This document shows positions 18,816 to 27,569 of a DNA stretch of 64,000 nt, piece by piece (position 1 is the stretch's first letter; every line of letters begins with the position of its first letter). The notes under the pieces were generated by a model. It was not told the DNA's origin. It ran no database searches and saw only the letters and a list, made by a program, of their open reading frames with translations. The position numbers and the translations under genes are program-made. Source of the stretch: Fibrobacterota bacterium (lineage in GTDB: Bacteria; Fibrobacterota; Chitinivibrionia; Chitinivibrionales; Chitinispirillaceae); NCBI GenBank assembly GCA_023412475.1, contig JAEYNR010000049.1:52762-116761 (forward strand). Direction: 5' to 3'.

Positions 18816-19402
18816 GGCTTCTGGACCTTTTCTATTTGTATACCCGCAATTCTAACATCATCGAGGTTTTTGTTTTCAAAAATTTGTCTTATTGCAAAAC
18901 GCACCCGGGGCTCGAGCTCTTCCTTGCGAAACGCTCCAAAATCCAGGTTGTGTATCACTTTTCTGGTAATCACCCTTATCTCTTCTCTTCTGAGTAAAAT
19001 TTCAGAGCGCAAGCTGTTGTCGCTGAAAAAAAGCATTAATGTGAGTCTCAACACCACATCCGGACGATCAACAGGGCTAAATTCTATTCCCGAAACCTTC
19101 AGCGAATCATAGAACTTTTTCCCTGAATCAGACACCGGTTCTGAACTTATCACACCTGAAGACTTATCAACAACCCCGGAAGCCCGAATCTGCTTATTAT
19201 TATCTCCAACACTATCAACCTGTTTTGCTTTTGCATTTGCTTTTGCAGCAACCACCTGGTTACCAGGTTTAACTAAAACCACATCACGATTGTTGTAATA
19301 TATAATACCACCCACTGCAACCAGTGAAATTACAATAAATAATGCAACAGTAATCCGCTTGCGGTGTTTCCCACGTGAGACATCCCAGTTTGATTGAGCC
19401 AT
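18812..19402 (-). CDS. Single-pass membrane protein with FliL-like C-terminal domain
   Basis: The 196-residue protein has a basic N terminus, one membrane helix (VALFIVISLVAVGGIIYY, about 19-37) and a polar linker. A C-terminal domain (about 100-196) has the pattern of FliL: a strand VVLRLTLMLFF, then SEILLRREEIRVITRKVIHNLDF, LEPRVRFAIRQIF and a final strand VRIAGIQIEKV. FliL-like proteins form rings around membrane machines such as flagellar stators. No flagellar gene lies here; instead the gene overlaps secA by 4 bp. Its role is unknown. The family call is tentative. Confidence 0.55.
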   Translation of the reverse strand: MAQSNWDVSRGKHRKRITVALFIVISLVAVGGIIYYNNRDVVLVKPGNQVVAAKANAKAKQVDSVGDNNKQIRASGVVDKSSGVISSEPVSDSGKKFYDSLKVSGIEFSPVDRPDVVLRLTLMLFFSDNSLRSEILLRREEIRVITRKVIHNLDFGAFRKEELEPRVRFAIRQIFENKNLDDVRIAGIQIEKVQKP

Positions 19403-19818
19403 AGTTTTGCTGCTTTTTTTAATGCCCTTTCATTTTCAGACCCATACTGTGTCAACAGTTCCAGCAAAAGGGGACCAACGATAAAAAGCACTTGTTCAAC
19501 TTTCAAAAAATACGGATTTAAACCAGCAAATACATAAATATACGAAATATGAAGTGGTTTTAGTGCATGAATTTAAATGAAGTATTAAAAAAAAGCCTCA
19601 GATACCTTTCCTTTTTAATACCACAGTTTTTGCGATATTTTTAAGCACACTGAATTTCAACAATATATGGTGATAATAAAAAATACAACAAAACCTGCAA
19701 GTCAGATTTGAAATAAAAAAGATGCATAAGGGTTACAAAATGTATATTTTCAGCCAATTAAGATACCTCAAACCAGATAATTCTTTGGTGATGAATAATT
19801 TTTAGAAAAGGGAATATT
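19403..19818. other. Divergent intergenic region, secA operon / isomerase operon
   Basis: These 416 bp separate the minus-strand secA operon from the plus-strand isomerase-nadB operon and should hold both promoters. The sequence is AT-rich with no reading frame of note. A ribosome-site-like AAAAGGGA precedes the GTG start at 19819. I see no hairpin or RNA structure that I can name. Confidence 0.5.
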
Positions 19819-20445
19819 GTGAACAATATTCTACAACGTGCACGTGAAATAATCGAAGCAGAAGCAAAAGCATTGTTAAATATTCCCATAGATTCCAGCT
19901 TTGAAGAGGCAGTTTCCATTCTCTTTAAATGCAAAGGGAAAATTATCACTACCGGTATGGGTAAGGCAGGCAATATTGCCCGCAAAATTGCCGGTACGCT
20001 CTGTTCGACTGGAACACCAGCATCATTTCTGCACCCCGGAGAAGCAGCACATGGCGATCTGGGACTTTTGGCAGCCGGAGATGTAATAATTGCATTCTCC
20101 ACCAGTGGTAAAACCCGCGAAGTAATAGAAATGCTTGAGCTGGCCCATCATTTTGGTATCGATAAGATTATTGGAATCACCTCTCACCCTGACTCCGAAA
20201 TCCGTTCCCTGAGCAATGTCGTAATCAATATGGGTGAAATAGTCGAACCTTGTATATTAAGATTGACTCCATCATCAAGCACAACAGTCATGCTGGCTAT
20301 TGGCGATGCACTGGCTCTGACCCTTATGGAAAAAAAACAGCTCAGCAAAGAGCAATATGGGCTAAGACATCATGGAGGATACCTCGGACAGAAATCACGC
20401 CAACCGGTTATAGGCAACCTCTGCGATTCTACAGAAATGTCTTAA
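19819..20445 (+). CDS. kdsD: SIS-domain arabinose-5-phosphate isomerase-like protein without CBS domains
   Basis: The 208-residue protein is a single SIS domain of the KdsD/KpsF/GutQ family. Motifs are KIITTGMGKAGNIARKIAGTLCSTGTPASFLHP, then EAAHGDLG, ISTSGKT-type AFSTSGKTREV, and LTPSSSTTVMLAIGDALA. KdsD converts ribulose-5-phosphate to arabinose-5-phosphate, the first step to the KDO sugar of LPS. Canonical enzymes have two CBS domains (about 328 residues). These are missing, and the usual HPGGALG end is altered to HHGGYLGQK. Short forms of this kind exist elsewhere. The start is GTG with an AAGGGA site. It is 48 bp upstream of nadB. Confidence 0.8.
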   Translation: MNNILQRAREIIEAEAKALLNIPIDSSFEEAVSILFKCKGKIITTGMGKAGNIARKIAGTLCSTGTPASFLHPGEAAHGDLGLLAAGDVIIAFSTSGKTREVIEMLELAHHFGIDKIIGITSHPDSEIRSLSNVVINMGEIVEPCILRLTPSSSTTVMLAIGDALALTLMEKKQLSKEQYGLRHHGGYLGQKSRQPVIGNLCDSTEMS

Positions 20446-20493
20446 ACTTTCAGATTCAGTCATAAGTGTACGATAGTTGGGAAAGGATAATAA

Positions 20494-22113
20494 ATGAATG
20501 AGTGCTGCGACTTTTTAGTTATTGGCAGCGGCATTGCAGGTCTCTGTTTTGCCATCAGGGCATCCCAGTATGGGAAAGTGGTAATGATTACCAAGAAGCA
20601 GGATACAGAATCCAATACCAACTACGCTCAAGGTGGTATTGCCTGCGTTCTTGATCCCCAGGATTGTTTTGAAAGCCACATCCAGGACACCTTAATCACC
20701 GGAAAAGGCCTTTGTAAAGAGGAGTCGGTCAAAATACTGGTAGAAGAAGGGCCCCAGCGGATCAAAGAACTTCTGCAGTGGGGAGTAAGTTTCTCCAAAT
20801 CAGAGAATGAAGCCAACAGCTTCGGGCTGCATTTAGGCAAAGAGGGTGGCCATTCGGTAAACCGAATAATCCATGCCCATGATCTAACTGGCAGAGAGGT
20901 TGAGATAAATCTTCTGAAACAAGCCAGAGAATCGAAATCGATAAAAATTCTTGAGCATCATAGCGCCATCGACCTTATCACAGACCACCATCTTGACACA
21001 AAAGGTGCAGAGCGCAACCGCTGCTACGGTGCCTATGTAGTGGACGAACTTACCAGAACAATTTTTTCCGTACAGTCAAAGATAACCTGCCTGGCTACTG
21101 GAGGGAGTGGTAAAGTGTATTTGCATACCACCAATCCTGATATCGCCACCGGCGATGGCATTGCCATGGCTTATCGTGCAGGGGCCCAGATTGCAAACAT
21201 GGAGTTTATTCAATTCCACCCCACTACTCTCTTTCATGAGAAAGCAAACTCCTTTTTGATCTCTGAAGCCCTACGGGGATTTGGAGCCATACTGCGGGAT
21301 GCCTCCGGTAATGAGTTCATGGATAAATACCATACCATGAAATCTTTAGCACCCCGTGATATCGTGGCTCAAGCTATAGATAAGGAGATGAAACTTTCAG
21401 GAGAACCTTGTGTTTTTCTGGACATCCGTCATATAGATGCAGATTCAACCAGAAATCATTTTCCGAACATTTATGCCAAGTGCAAAGAATACGGGATTGA
21501 CATCACCAGAAATCTTATTCCCGTTGTACCAGCCGCCCACTATATGTGCGGAGGAGTTAAGATCGACACATACGGACAAACAGATATCCAGAACCTGTAT
21601 GCCTGTGGTGAGGTATCCTGCACAGGTGTGCATGGTGCAAACCGGCTTGCCTCCAATTCACTTCTGGAAGCGCTGGTTTACTCTCGTCGGGCAGCCGACT
21701 TTTCTGCCAGTCGCTTGCAATCCATCGACTATATCTCACCGGAAATAATACCGGCCTGGGATGACAGTGGCACTATAGACAACGAAGAGTGGATTCTTCT
21801 TGAACATAATTTTAAAGAGATACAATCTATAATGTGGGATTATGTTGGAATCGTCCGCTCAAATATTCGTCTTTATCGGGCTCTGCGCAGAATAAACTTG
21901 CTGGAAAATGAGATAGAGGACTTTTACAAACGCACTAAGATTACTGTCCGGCTTCTGGAATTGCGAAATATTGTCACTACAGCAAAACTGATTGTTAAAT
22001 CTGCTATTAAACGCAAAGAAAGCAGAGGACTCCATTACACAACCGACTATCCCGTGCAAAATGACCGCTACTGGAAACATGACACTATAATTTCAAAAAC
22101 GGCCCATACATAA
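20494..22113 (+). CDS. nadB: L-aspartate oxidase
   Basis: The 539-residue flavoprotein oxidises L-aspartate to iminoaspartate, the first step of de novo NAD synthesis. It has the FAD-binding GSGIAGLCFAIRAS at the N terminus, TNYAQGGIACVL, HVNRIIH-type GGHSVNRIIHAHDLTGREVE, FIQFHPTTL, and a CGGVKIDTYGQTDIQNLYACGEVSCTG block. A helical C-terminal domain follows. It has an AAAGGA ribosome site and is directly followed, with no gap, by the VWA protein gene. nadA and nadC are not here, but nadD is found at 58.6-59.2 kb. Confidence 0.95.
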   Translation: MNECCDFLVIGSGIAGLCFAIRASQYGKVVMITKKQDTESNTNYAQGGIACVLDPQDCFESHIQDTLITGKGLCKEESVKILVEEGPQRIKELLQWGVSFSKSENEANSFGLHLGKEGGHSVNRIIHAHDLTGREVEINLLKQARESKSIKILEHHSAIDLITDHHLDTKGAERNRCYGAYVVDELTRTIFSVQSKITCLATGGSGKVYLHTTNPDIATGDGIAMAYRAGAQIANMEFIQFHPTTLFHEKANSFLISEALRGFGAILRDASGNEFMDKYHTMKSLAPRDIVAQAIDKEMKLSGEPCVFLDIRHIDADSTRNHFPNIYAKCKEYGIDITRNLIPVVPAAHYMCGGVKIDTYGQTDIQNLYACGEVSCTGVHGANRLASNSLLEALVYSRRAADFSASRLQSIDYISPEIIPAWDDSGTIDNEEWILLEHNFKEIQSIMWDYVGIVRSNIRLYRALRRINLLENEIEDFYKRTKITVRLLELRNIVTTAKLIVKSAIKRKESRGLHYTTDYPVQNDRYWKHDTIISKTAHT

Positions 22114-24054
22114 ATGAACTGGGGGATTGTTTTATTTTCTGCTGTGGCAATTCTTTCCATAATCAGATATGCCGCAATACCGCTGACGTTTAGAAAAAAA
22201 TCTACTCTTATTTCTTTGCGGATAACACAGATAGTACTGATTTTTATTGCATTTTTCGAGCCGGCCTTCCACTTTCAGCGCCTCTCCTCTAATAACAACA
22301 ACATCCCTGTACTTGTTGATGTCTCCCAAAGCATGTCTCTTTTTGAGCCTGATTCAACAATAATCCCTCTCCTGAACAAACTCCAGCAGATAAACGACTC
22401 CAATGGTACCAAATCAAATAAATTTCAGTTTATCCTCTTTGGCGACTCAGTAAGAAATGCAACCGATTTAAGGAAAATTAATTTTAACGATAACCGAAGC
22501 GAGTTTCCCTCTGCATATGACAAAATGTTAAATAACAGCAATGTTTTATTTATCATTTCTGATGCAAACTGGTCAAATACAGTCCCGCTTGATTTTTTTT
22601 CAAATAAAACCATTCATTACCTGAAACTGCCTAAGTTCAAGCACGCTCCCTTTCTGCGTATATTGAACTCTGAAGTTTTCCACTCCAAAACAAACTCCTC
22701 CTCAGTACTGCGTCTAACAATTGAGGGCAGAATAGAACAAGAGAAGCCAATAACCATTTCTGTTGTTGAAAAGCAAAGACTTATTGGTGAACAGATTTTA
22801 AATGAACGACCAGGATTCTTTAAACGTACTCTCGAACTAAAACTCCCAGCAGCTTCTCCAGGAAAACATCTTTACCGGATAAGTGCAGCTCATAGTGGTT
22901 CTCTTTTTACCAGTGCATATATTCTCAGATATGCAACACCAGATAAATTTCTTTTTCAGCTCAGCTCCTCTTTTCCCACCCTGGACCGACGTTTTCTATC
23001 CCTCTCTCTCTCAAAAAACAAGGAGTTTAAACGAAATGATAAGGAGAGCAGAGAAAAAATCGATTGCATCTTTTTCTTCTCCTATAATGATACAACCCCA
23101 TCTGTACTGAAAAATCTTAAGCCGCAGGGAATTGCAGTTTTTATCGGTTGTCTTCCATGTACAAAATATAAAACTTTTACTCCTGCAGCTTCTGACTTTG
23201 TCACAATTGTTCCAGACAAACTGATTTCTGACAGCGATCATATCTTTCAGAAACTGCCTCCACCTTCAAAAATCATGATTTGTCCTGAACTGTCTCCATA
23301 CACACCACTACTTTCTCTGTCCATAAAAAACAAGAATGAAAATGACACAATGCCACTTCTGTTCAGCACAGAGTGGAAGAGACATCACGCACTGGTTTTT
23401 GGTGCAACAGATTTATGGAAACTTGACTTCTGGCCCATGTCCACCGAACATAGCGAAGAGCAAGCATTCGCATTTTCCGAACTTTTTCTCACACTGGTAA
23501 AGGAACAACTGCTCTCAAGAATCTCTGAACAATTTTTTCTCTTCCCTTCGGAAAGTACGAAAGAATCAGACTCTATCAGTTTTTCGGTTTCGTTTCCATC
23601 AACCATTCCTGTTTCATACAAAACAGATATCACTCTTTCTATTAGAGATATGAATGGTAAAGTTGTTCTGGACACCACCATCAAGACTATTAATACCGGC
23701 TCTACAAAACAAAAATTCGCCATCAGAGCAATTGCGGGTGGCAAATACATCTACAACAGCTCAATCAATCTCAACAATAAAGAGTATTTCTTTTCAGATT
23801 CGCTGTATATTAGAAAGCACAACCGGGAGTTGCAAATTCCCGGACAAAATACACTTCTATTGAGTGAAATAGGTCAATCGGTGAGTTTTAATGACATTAC
23901 AGCCTTAGCAGAAAACCTGAAAGAAGAAAATTCTGGAGCTGATCTTTTCATCGAAGACAGCATTCAATTTAACCGCAACTGGTGGTTACTGCTCCTGATA
24001 TTGGCATCTCTGGCTATTGAATGGATTTATCGCAGATATACCGGGCTTGATTGA
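22114..24054 (+). CDS. VWA-like membrane protein (BatA-type layout)
   Basis: The 646-residue protein starts on the base after the nadB stop. It has two N-terminal membrane helices (about 3-20 and 32-50) and then a von Willebrand A-like domain starting with a MIDAS-type DVSQSMS (metal-binding DxSxS). A long beta-rich middle and one C-terminal helix (NWWLLLLILASLAIEWIYRR) follow. This is the layout of large periplasmic-facing membrane proteins seen in bacteria near BatA/BatB or glutamine-amidotransferase-like genes. I cannot assign a substrate. It ends 1 bp before the convergent ntrC-type gene, so there is no room for a separate terminator. Confidence 0.7.
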   Translation: MNWGIVLFSAVAILSIIRYAAIPLTFRKKSTLISLRITQIVLIFIAFFEPAFHFQRLSSNNNNIPVLVDVSQSMSLFEPDSTIIPLLNKLQQINDSNGTKSNKFQFILFGDSVRNATDLRKINFNDNRSEFPSAYDKMLNNSNVLFIISDANWSNTVPLDFFSNKTIHYLKLPKFKHAPFLRILNSEVFHSKTNSSSVLRLTIEGRIEQEKPITISVVEKQRLIGEQILNERPGFFKRTLELKLPAASPGKHLYRISAAHSGSLFTSAYILRYATPDKFLFQLSSSFPTLDRRFLSLSLSKNKEFKRNDKESREKIDCIFFFSYNDTTPSVLKNLKPQGIAVFIGCLPCTKYKTFTPAASDFVTIVPDKLISDSDHIFQKLPPPSKIMICPELSPYTPLLSLSIKNKNENDTMPLLFSTEWKRHHALVFGATDLWKLDFWPMSTEHSEEQAFAFSELFLTLVKEQLLSRISEQFFLFPSESTKESDSISFSVSFPSTIPVSYKTDITLSIRDMNGKVVLDTTIKTINTGSTKQKFAIRAIAGGKYIYNSSINLNNKEYFFSDSLYIRKHNRELQIPGQNTLLLSEIGQSVSFNDITALAENLKEENSGADLFIEDSIQFNRNWWLLLLILASLAIEWIYRRYTGLD

Positions 24055-24055
24055 T

Positions 24056-25438
24056 TTATTCGTAAGTAGTAATGATGTTGTACGCTCTCATTTTCATATA
24101 AAGGGTTTTGGGATTAATCTCCAGCAGTTTAGCAGCTTTGCCCTTGTGTCCATTAACCATACTGAGCACATTAATGATATGTTTGCGCTCCATTTCTTTT
24201 AGAGAGAGCGCTGCTGTGTCAGAAGAAACAGTTGGAGATGGAGCTGCTAATTCAATTTCAAGCTCAGGTGCAGCTTTTTTAGCAACTTTAAGAAAAGAGA
24301 GATCCTCTGCATTAATTACTTTTTTAGGCACCAGAATGCATGTTCTTTCCACAAGATTTTTCAGTTCACGAATATTACCCGGCCAGTCGTATGAAGTCAA
24401 TAGTTCCATAGCCGATTTGTCGAATTCTTTTTGAAAACCCTGCATAGCCACAAAATTGATAACTAAAAGAGGAACATCATCGAGCCTTTCTTTTAAAGCG
24501 GGCACATTTACTGTCAGCACATTGAGCCTGTAATAGAGATCTGCACGAAAACGGTTCTGATCCACCAGATTTTCCAGCGGTTGATTAGTCGCACAAAGGA
24601 TTCTTACACTCAGAAGGATATCCTTTGTTCCACCAACCCTGCGGATTTCACCTGTTTCCAAAAACCGCAGCAATTTCGCCTGAAAATGGACTGGTATCTC
24701 CCCCATTTCATCCAGAAATAATGTACCGCCATCGGCGATTTCAGCCAGTCCACGTTTCTGCGACTTTGCATCGGTAAAAGCGCCTTTCTCATGTCCGAAG
24801 AGTTCACTTTCCAGAAGGGCTTCAGAAAAAGATGCACAGTTTACTGCAATGAAAGGTTTGGTCGCTCTCTGGCTCATAGCATGAATCGAACGTGCAACCA
24901 GCTCTTTACCTGTACCACTCTCACCCAGTATAAGTACTGTAGACTGAGTTGGTGCGATTTTGCTAATAAGATCCTGAAGATCCATAACCGCTTTGCTTTT
25001 ACCGATTATTTTCCCGCCATAACCATTTTTTTTCAATTCATCCTGAAGAATTTTTATATCCAGCAGAGATCTCTGATGCTCAATAGAACGTTCTATATGT
25101 ATCAATAATTCATTAAGAGAATAAGGTTTTCGAACATACTCGAAAGCTCCAAGCTTCATACTTTCTATAGCGCTCTCCAGAGAGGCGTTTCCAGTAAGAA
25201 TTATCACTTCGGATGGAATAGCATCCTGTTTGATTGCCCTGAGAACATCTATACCGTTTATTCTGGGCATCACGATATCAAGCAATACTACATGGAAAAA
25301 CTCATCACGTAAACGGTTCAAGGCAGTTTCACCATCAGCAACTGCTTCAACAGTATAGCCCATCCTGCTTAATTCGTTACTTAACAAGAGCCGCAAAGAT
25401 GCTTCATCATCTACGACTAATATTTTCCCTTTAGTCAT
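24056..25438 (-). CDS. NtrC-family sigma-54-dependent response regulator
   Basis: The 460-residue regulator has a receiver domain (residues 1-120, phospho-acceptor D54 in VVLLDIVMPRINGI), an AAA+ domain with Walker A GESGTGKE, and a Fis-type HTH at the end (KGKAAKLLEINPKTLYMKM). The sigma-54-contact loop reads GAFTDA instead of GAFTGA; this variant is found in other members. Its gene overlaps the upstream histidine kinase gene by 4 bp, so the two are a cognate pair. The target genes are not evident. Confidence 0.92.
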   Translation of the reverse strand: MTKGKILVVDDEASLRLLLSNELSRMGYTVEAVADGETALNRLRDEFFHVVLLDIVMPRINGIDVLRAIKQDAIPSEVIILTGNASLESAIESMKLGAFEYVRKPYSLNELLIHIERSIEHQRSLLDIKILQDELKKNGYGGKIIGKSKAVMDLQDLISKIAPTQSTVLILGESGTGKELVARSIHAMSQRATKPFIAVNCASFSEALLESELFGHEKGAFTDAKSQKRGLAEIADGGTLFLDEMGEIPVHFQAKLLRFLETGEIRRVGGTKDILLSVRILCATNQPLENLVDQNRFRADLYYRLNVLTVNVPALKERLDDVPLLVINFVAMQGFQKEFDKSAMELLTSYDWPGNIRELKNLVERTCILVPKKVINAEDLSFLKVAKKAAPELEIELAAPSPTVSSDTAALSLKEMERKHIINVLSMVNGHKGKAAKLLEINPKTLYMKMRAYNIITTYE

Positions 25439-26970
25439 TCCTTCTCATCCTCTTTATCGCTTTTGCCCAAAGGTATTTCTAAAACAACAGTGGTACCATT
25501 TCCTTTTTCAGATATTATATCAATATTACCACCGCACTCTTCCATTAATTTATAACAGATAGCCAGCCCCATTCCAGTACCGTTTCCGACTTCTTTGGTG
25601 GTAAAAAAAGGATCAAAAACATGGGCCAAATCCTCTGGTTTTATTCCAGGTCCGTTATCAGTAATTCCAACTGCATAGAATTTGGACGGTTCTCTTGAAA
25701 AAGTATTTGAGATTTCCACAACGCTATTTGCAGGGCAGAAATCAAAACAGTTCGATAAGATATTTATAAATACCTGTTCTATTTTATTCAAATCAGCACG
25801 CACTTTGATACTGGTTGAAACAGAATCTTTGATAGAGATATTTAATCGCGCAGCCTTAGCCTTTATCAGTTGCAGTGTATCTTTTATGCAATCACAAAGA
25901 GAAATGTTTCGTATATTGGTTTCGTTATCCCTTGAAAATTTTGACAGACTCTCCACAATATTTCTACATCGCAGTGACTCAGCATTAATAATCTGCAGAT
26001 ATTGCTCCAATTCGTTTTTATTGATGGATTCCCGTTTTTCGATCCGATCCAGCAATGCACTTGAAAAGCCTAATACTGCAGTAAGCGGGTTATTCAATTC
26101 ATGAGCTACTCCCGATGCCAGTGTTCCGATTGATGCCAGACGGGCAGAGCGGTAAAGCTGATTTCTGGCGATACGCTGCTGTTCCTGAAGACGCACCTGA
26201 CTGGTAATATCCTCCATTGCAATTACCACTGAATAAGAAGAATCTTCGGCTCCTAAATATACGGCTTTCATGCTAATGATCACTGGTTCTGAAAAAAACA
26301 CAGGTGTAAGTGTGAATACCCGCTGCTTAACAACTGATTCGTCAGAGGTAGTGAAGGACTTGAGAAAATTTTCAAGATCACTATCCTCCGATTGCAGGAA
26401 AGCAAAAACACTTTTACCGACTGCTTCGTTCTTTTTTAACTGGAATATCTCTCTGCAAAAACGGTTGCAATCAATAATGTTACATTCAGAGTCTATGGAG
26501 ATGTAAAGGTGTGGCAAATTTTCATAAAGGTTCTCAAAACGGGCTTTAGATTTTGACAACTCCCTGTGAAGCCGCCGCATCCTCAGAAGCGATTTCATAC
26601 GAGCAAGCAACTCTTCACCCGAAAACGGCTTGGTTATATAATCATCTGCGTGAGTTAAACCGGCGATCTTATCCTCATCTGTACATAATGCTGTCACCAG
26701 AATGATCGGCAAGAAATCATTTCCTGAGATGGATTTAATCTTACTTGCAGTGGTGATACCATCTATATCAGGCATTATAACATCCAGCAAAACCAGATCA
26801 ATTTTATTTTCCTGAACGATTTGTACTGCACCATTTCCGGTACTGGCGATCATACACGAATAACCGCCCTGCTCAACCAGCATCTCCAGAAATGTGGCAG
26901 TCTGCTCATTATCATCCACAATCAGAATTGTCTGCTTTGCACCCGCAGTCTGTTCATTAAGGCAAGACAT
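25435..26970 (-). CDS. Soluble hybrid sensor: receiver - PAS - histidine kinase
   Basis: The 511-residue protein has no membrane helix. Order: receiver domain (1-130, D63 in IDLVLLDVIMPDIDGI), PAS domain (about 145-260), HisKA with H290 in ASGVAHELNNPLTAVLGF, and an HATPase domain with ITDNGPGI, DPFFTTKEVGNGTGMGL. An N-terminal receiver on a cytosolic kinase suggests that it takes a phosphoryl or a signal from another kinase and passes it to the NtrC-type regulator encoded just downstream (4-bp overlap). It overlaps the end of rdgB by 14 bp. Confidence 0.92.
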   Translation of the reverse strand: MSCLNEQTAGAKQTILIVDDNEQTATFLEMLVEQGGYSCMIASTGNGAVQIVQENKIDLVLLDVIMPDIDGITTASKIKSISGNDFLPIILVTALCTDEDKIAGLTHADDYITKPFSGEELLARMKSLLRMRRLHRELSKSKARFENLYENLPHLYISIDSECNIIDCNRFCREIFQLKKNEAVGKSVFAFLQSEDSDLENFLKSFTTSDESVVKQRVFTLTPVFFSEPVIISMKAVYLGAEDSSYSVVIAMEDITSQVRLQEQQRIARNQLYRSARLASIGTLASGVAHELNNPLTAVLGFSSALLDRIEKRESINKNELEQYLQIINAESLRCRNIVESLSKFSRDNETNIRNISLCDCIKDTLQLIKAKAARLNISIKDSVSTSIKVRADLNKIEQVFINILSNCFDFCPANSVVEISNTFSREPSKFYAVGITDNGPGIKPEDLAHVFDPFFTTKEVGNGTGMGLAICYKLMEECGGNIDIISEKGNGTTVVLEIPLGKSDKEDEKE

Positions 26971-27568
26971 TAAGTTTCTCCACCAAAGAATTCAACGCTT
27001 TTGCTCTGTGACTCAATTCTTGCTTTTCTTCAGATGAAAGCTGAGCGAATGTTCTGTCAAATCCCTCAGGAATAAAAAGTGGATCATAGCCAAATCCATT
27101 CGAACCATGCGGTTCAAAACCGATACGCCCCTGACAAACACCCTCTGAACACAGATAGCTGTCTGGAGCGGTTTTTAACACTATTACACAACGGAATCTG
27201 GCAGTACGATTGGAAGCAGGTACATTCTTCAACTCATTTAGCAATTTACGGTTATTTTCTTCAGTTCCTGCATTTGCCCCTGCATATCGGGCACTCAAAA
27301 CTCCGGGTTTCCCCCCCAATGCATCGACTTCCAGACCGGAATCATCTGCCAATGCCCATAAACCACTTTTATTGTAAACCCATCCAGCTTTAATAAGTGC
27401 GTTTTCCTCAAAAGTAGAACCCGTCTCCTCAATTTCTATCTGAGAGTTCCAGTATTCACCCACGGGAACCAGTTCCAGAGGTACCGATTTCAATATCTGA
27501 CGTATTTCCAGTAATTTACCACGGTTTGAAGTGGCTACTATCACTTTTTTCAATGAATTGTTCTGCAT
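26957..27568 (-). CDS. rdgB: dITP/XTP pyrophosphatase (RdgB/HAM1)
   Basis: The 203-residue protein hydrolyses non-canonical purine NTPs to monophosphates. It has the N-terminal VIVATSNRGKLLEI, ETGSTFEENALIKA, ALADDSGLEVDALGG, PGVLSARYAG and GSNGFGYDPLFIP motifs, all in family order. It lies 1 bp downstream of leuS and overlaps the hybrid kinase gene by 14 bp, so housekeeping and signalling genes share this transcript. Confidence 0.95.
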   Translation of the reverse strand: MQNNSLKKVIVATSNRGKLLEIRQILKSVPLELVPVGEYWNSQIEIEETGSTFEENALIKAGWVYNKSGLWALADDSGLEVDALGGKPGVLSARYAGANAGTEENNRKLLNELKNVPASNRTARFRCVIVLKTAPDSYLCSEGVCQGRIGFEPHGSNGFGYDPLFIPEGFDRTFAQLSSEEKQELSHRAKALNSLVEKLNVLP

Positions 27569-27569
27569 C

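Noticed and set aside
24056..25438. GAFTDA as evidence of a broken regulator
   Set aside because: GAFTDA is found in other NtrC-family members, so it does not show loss of function.
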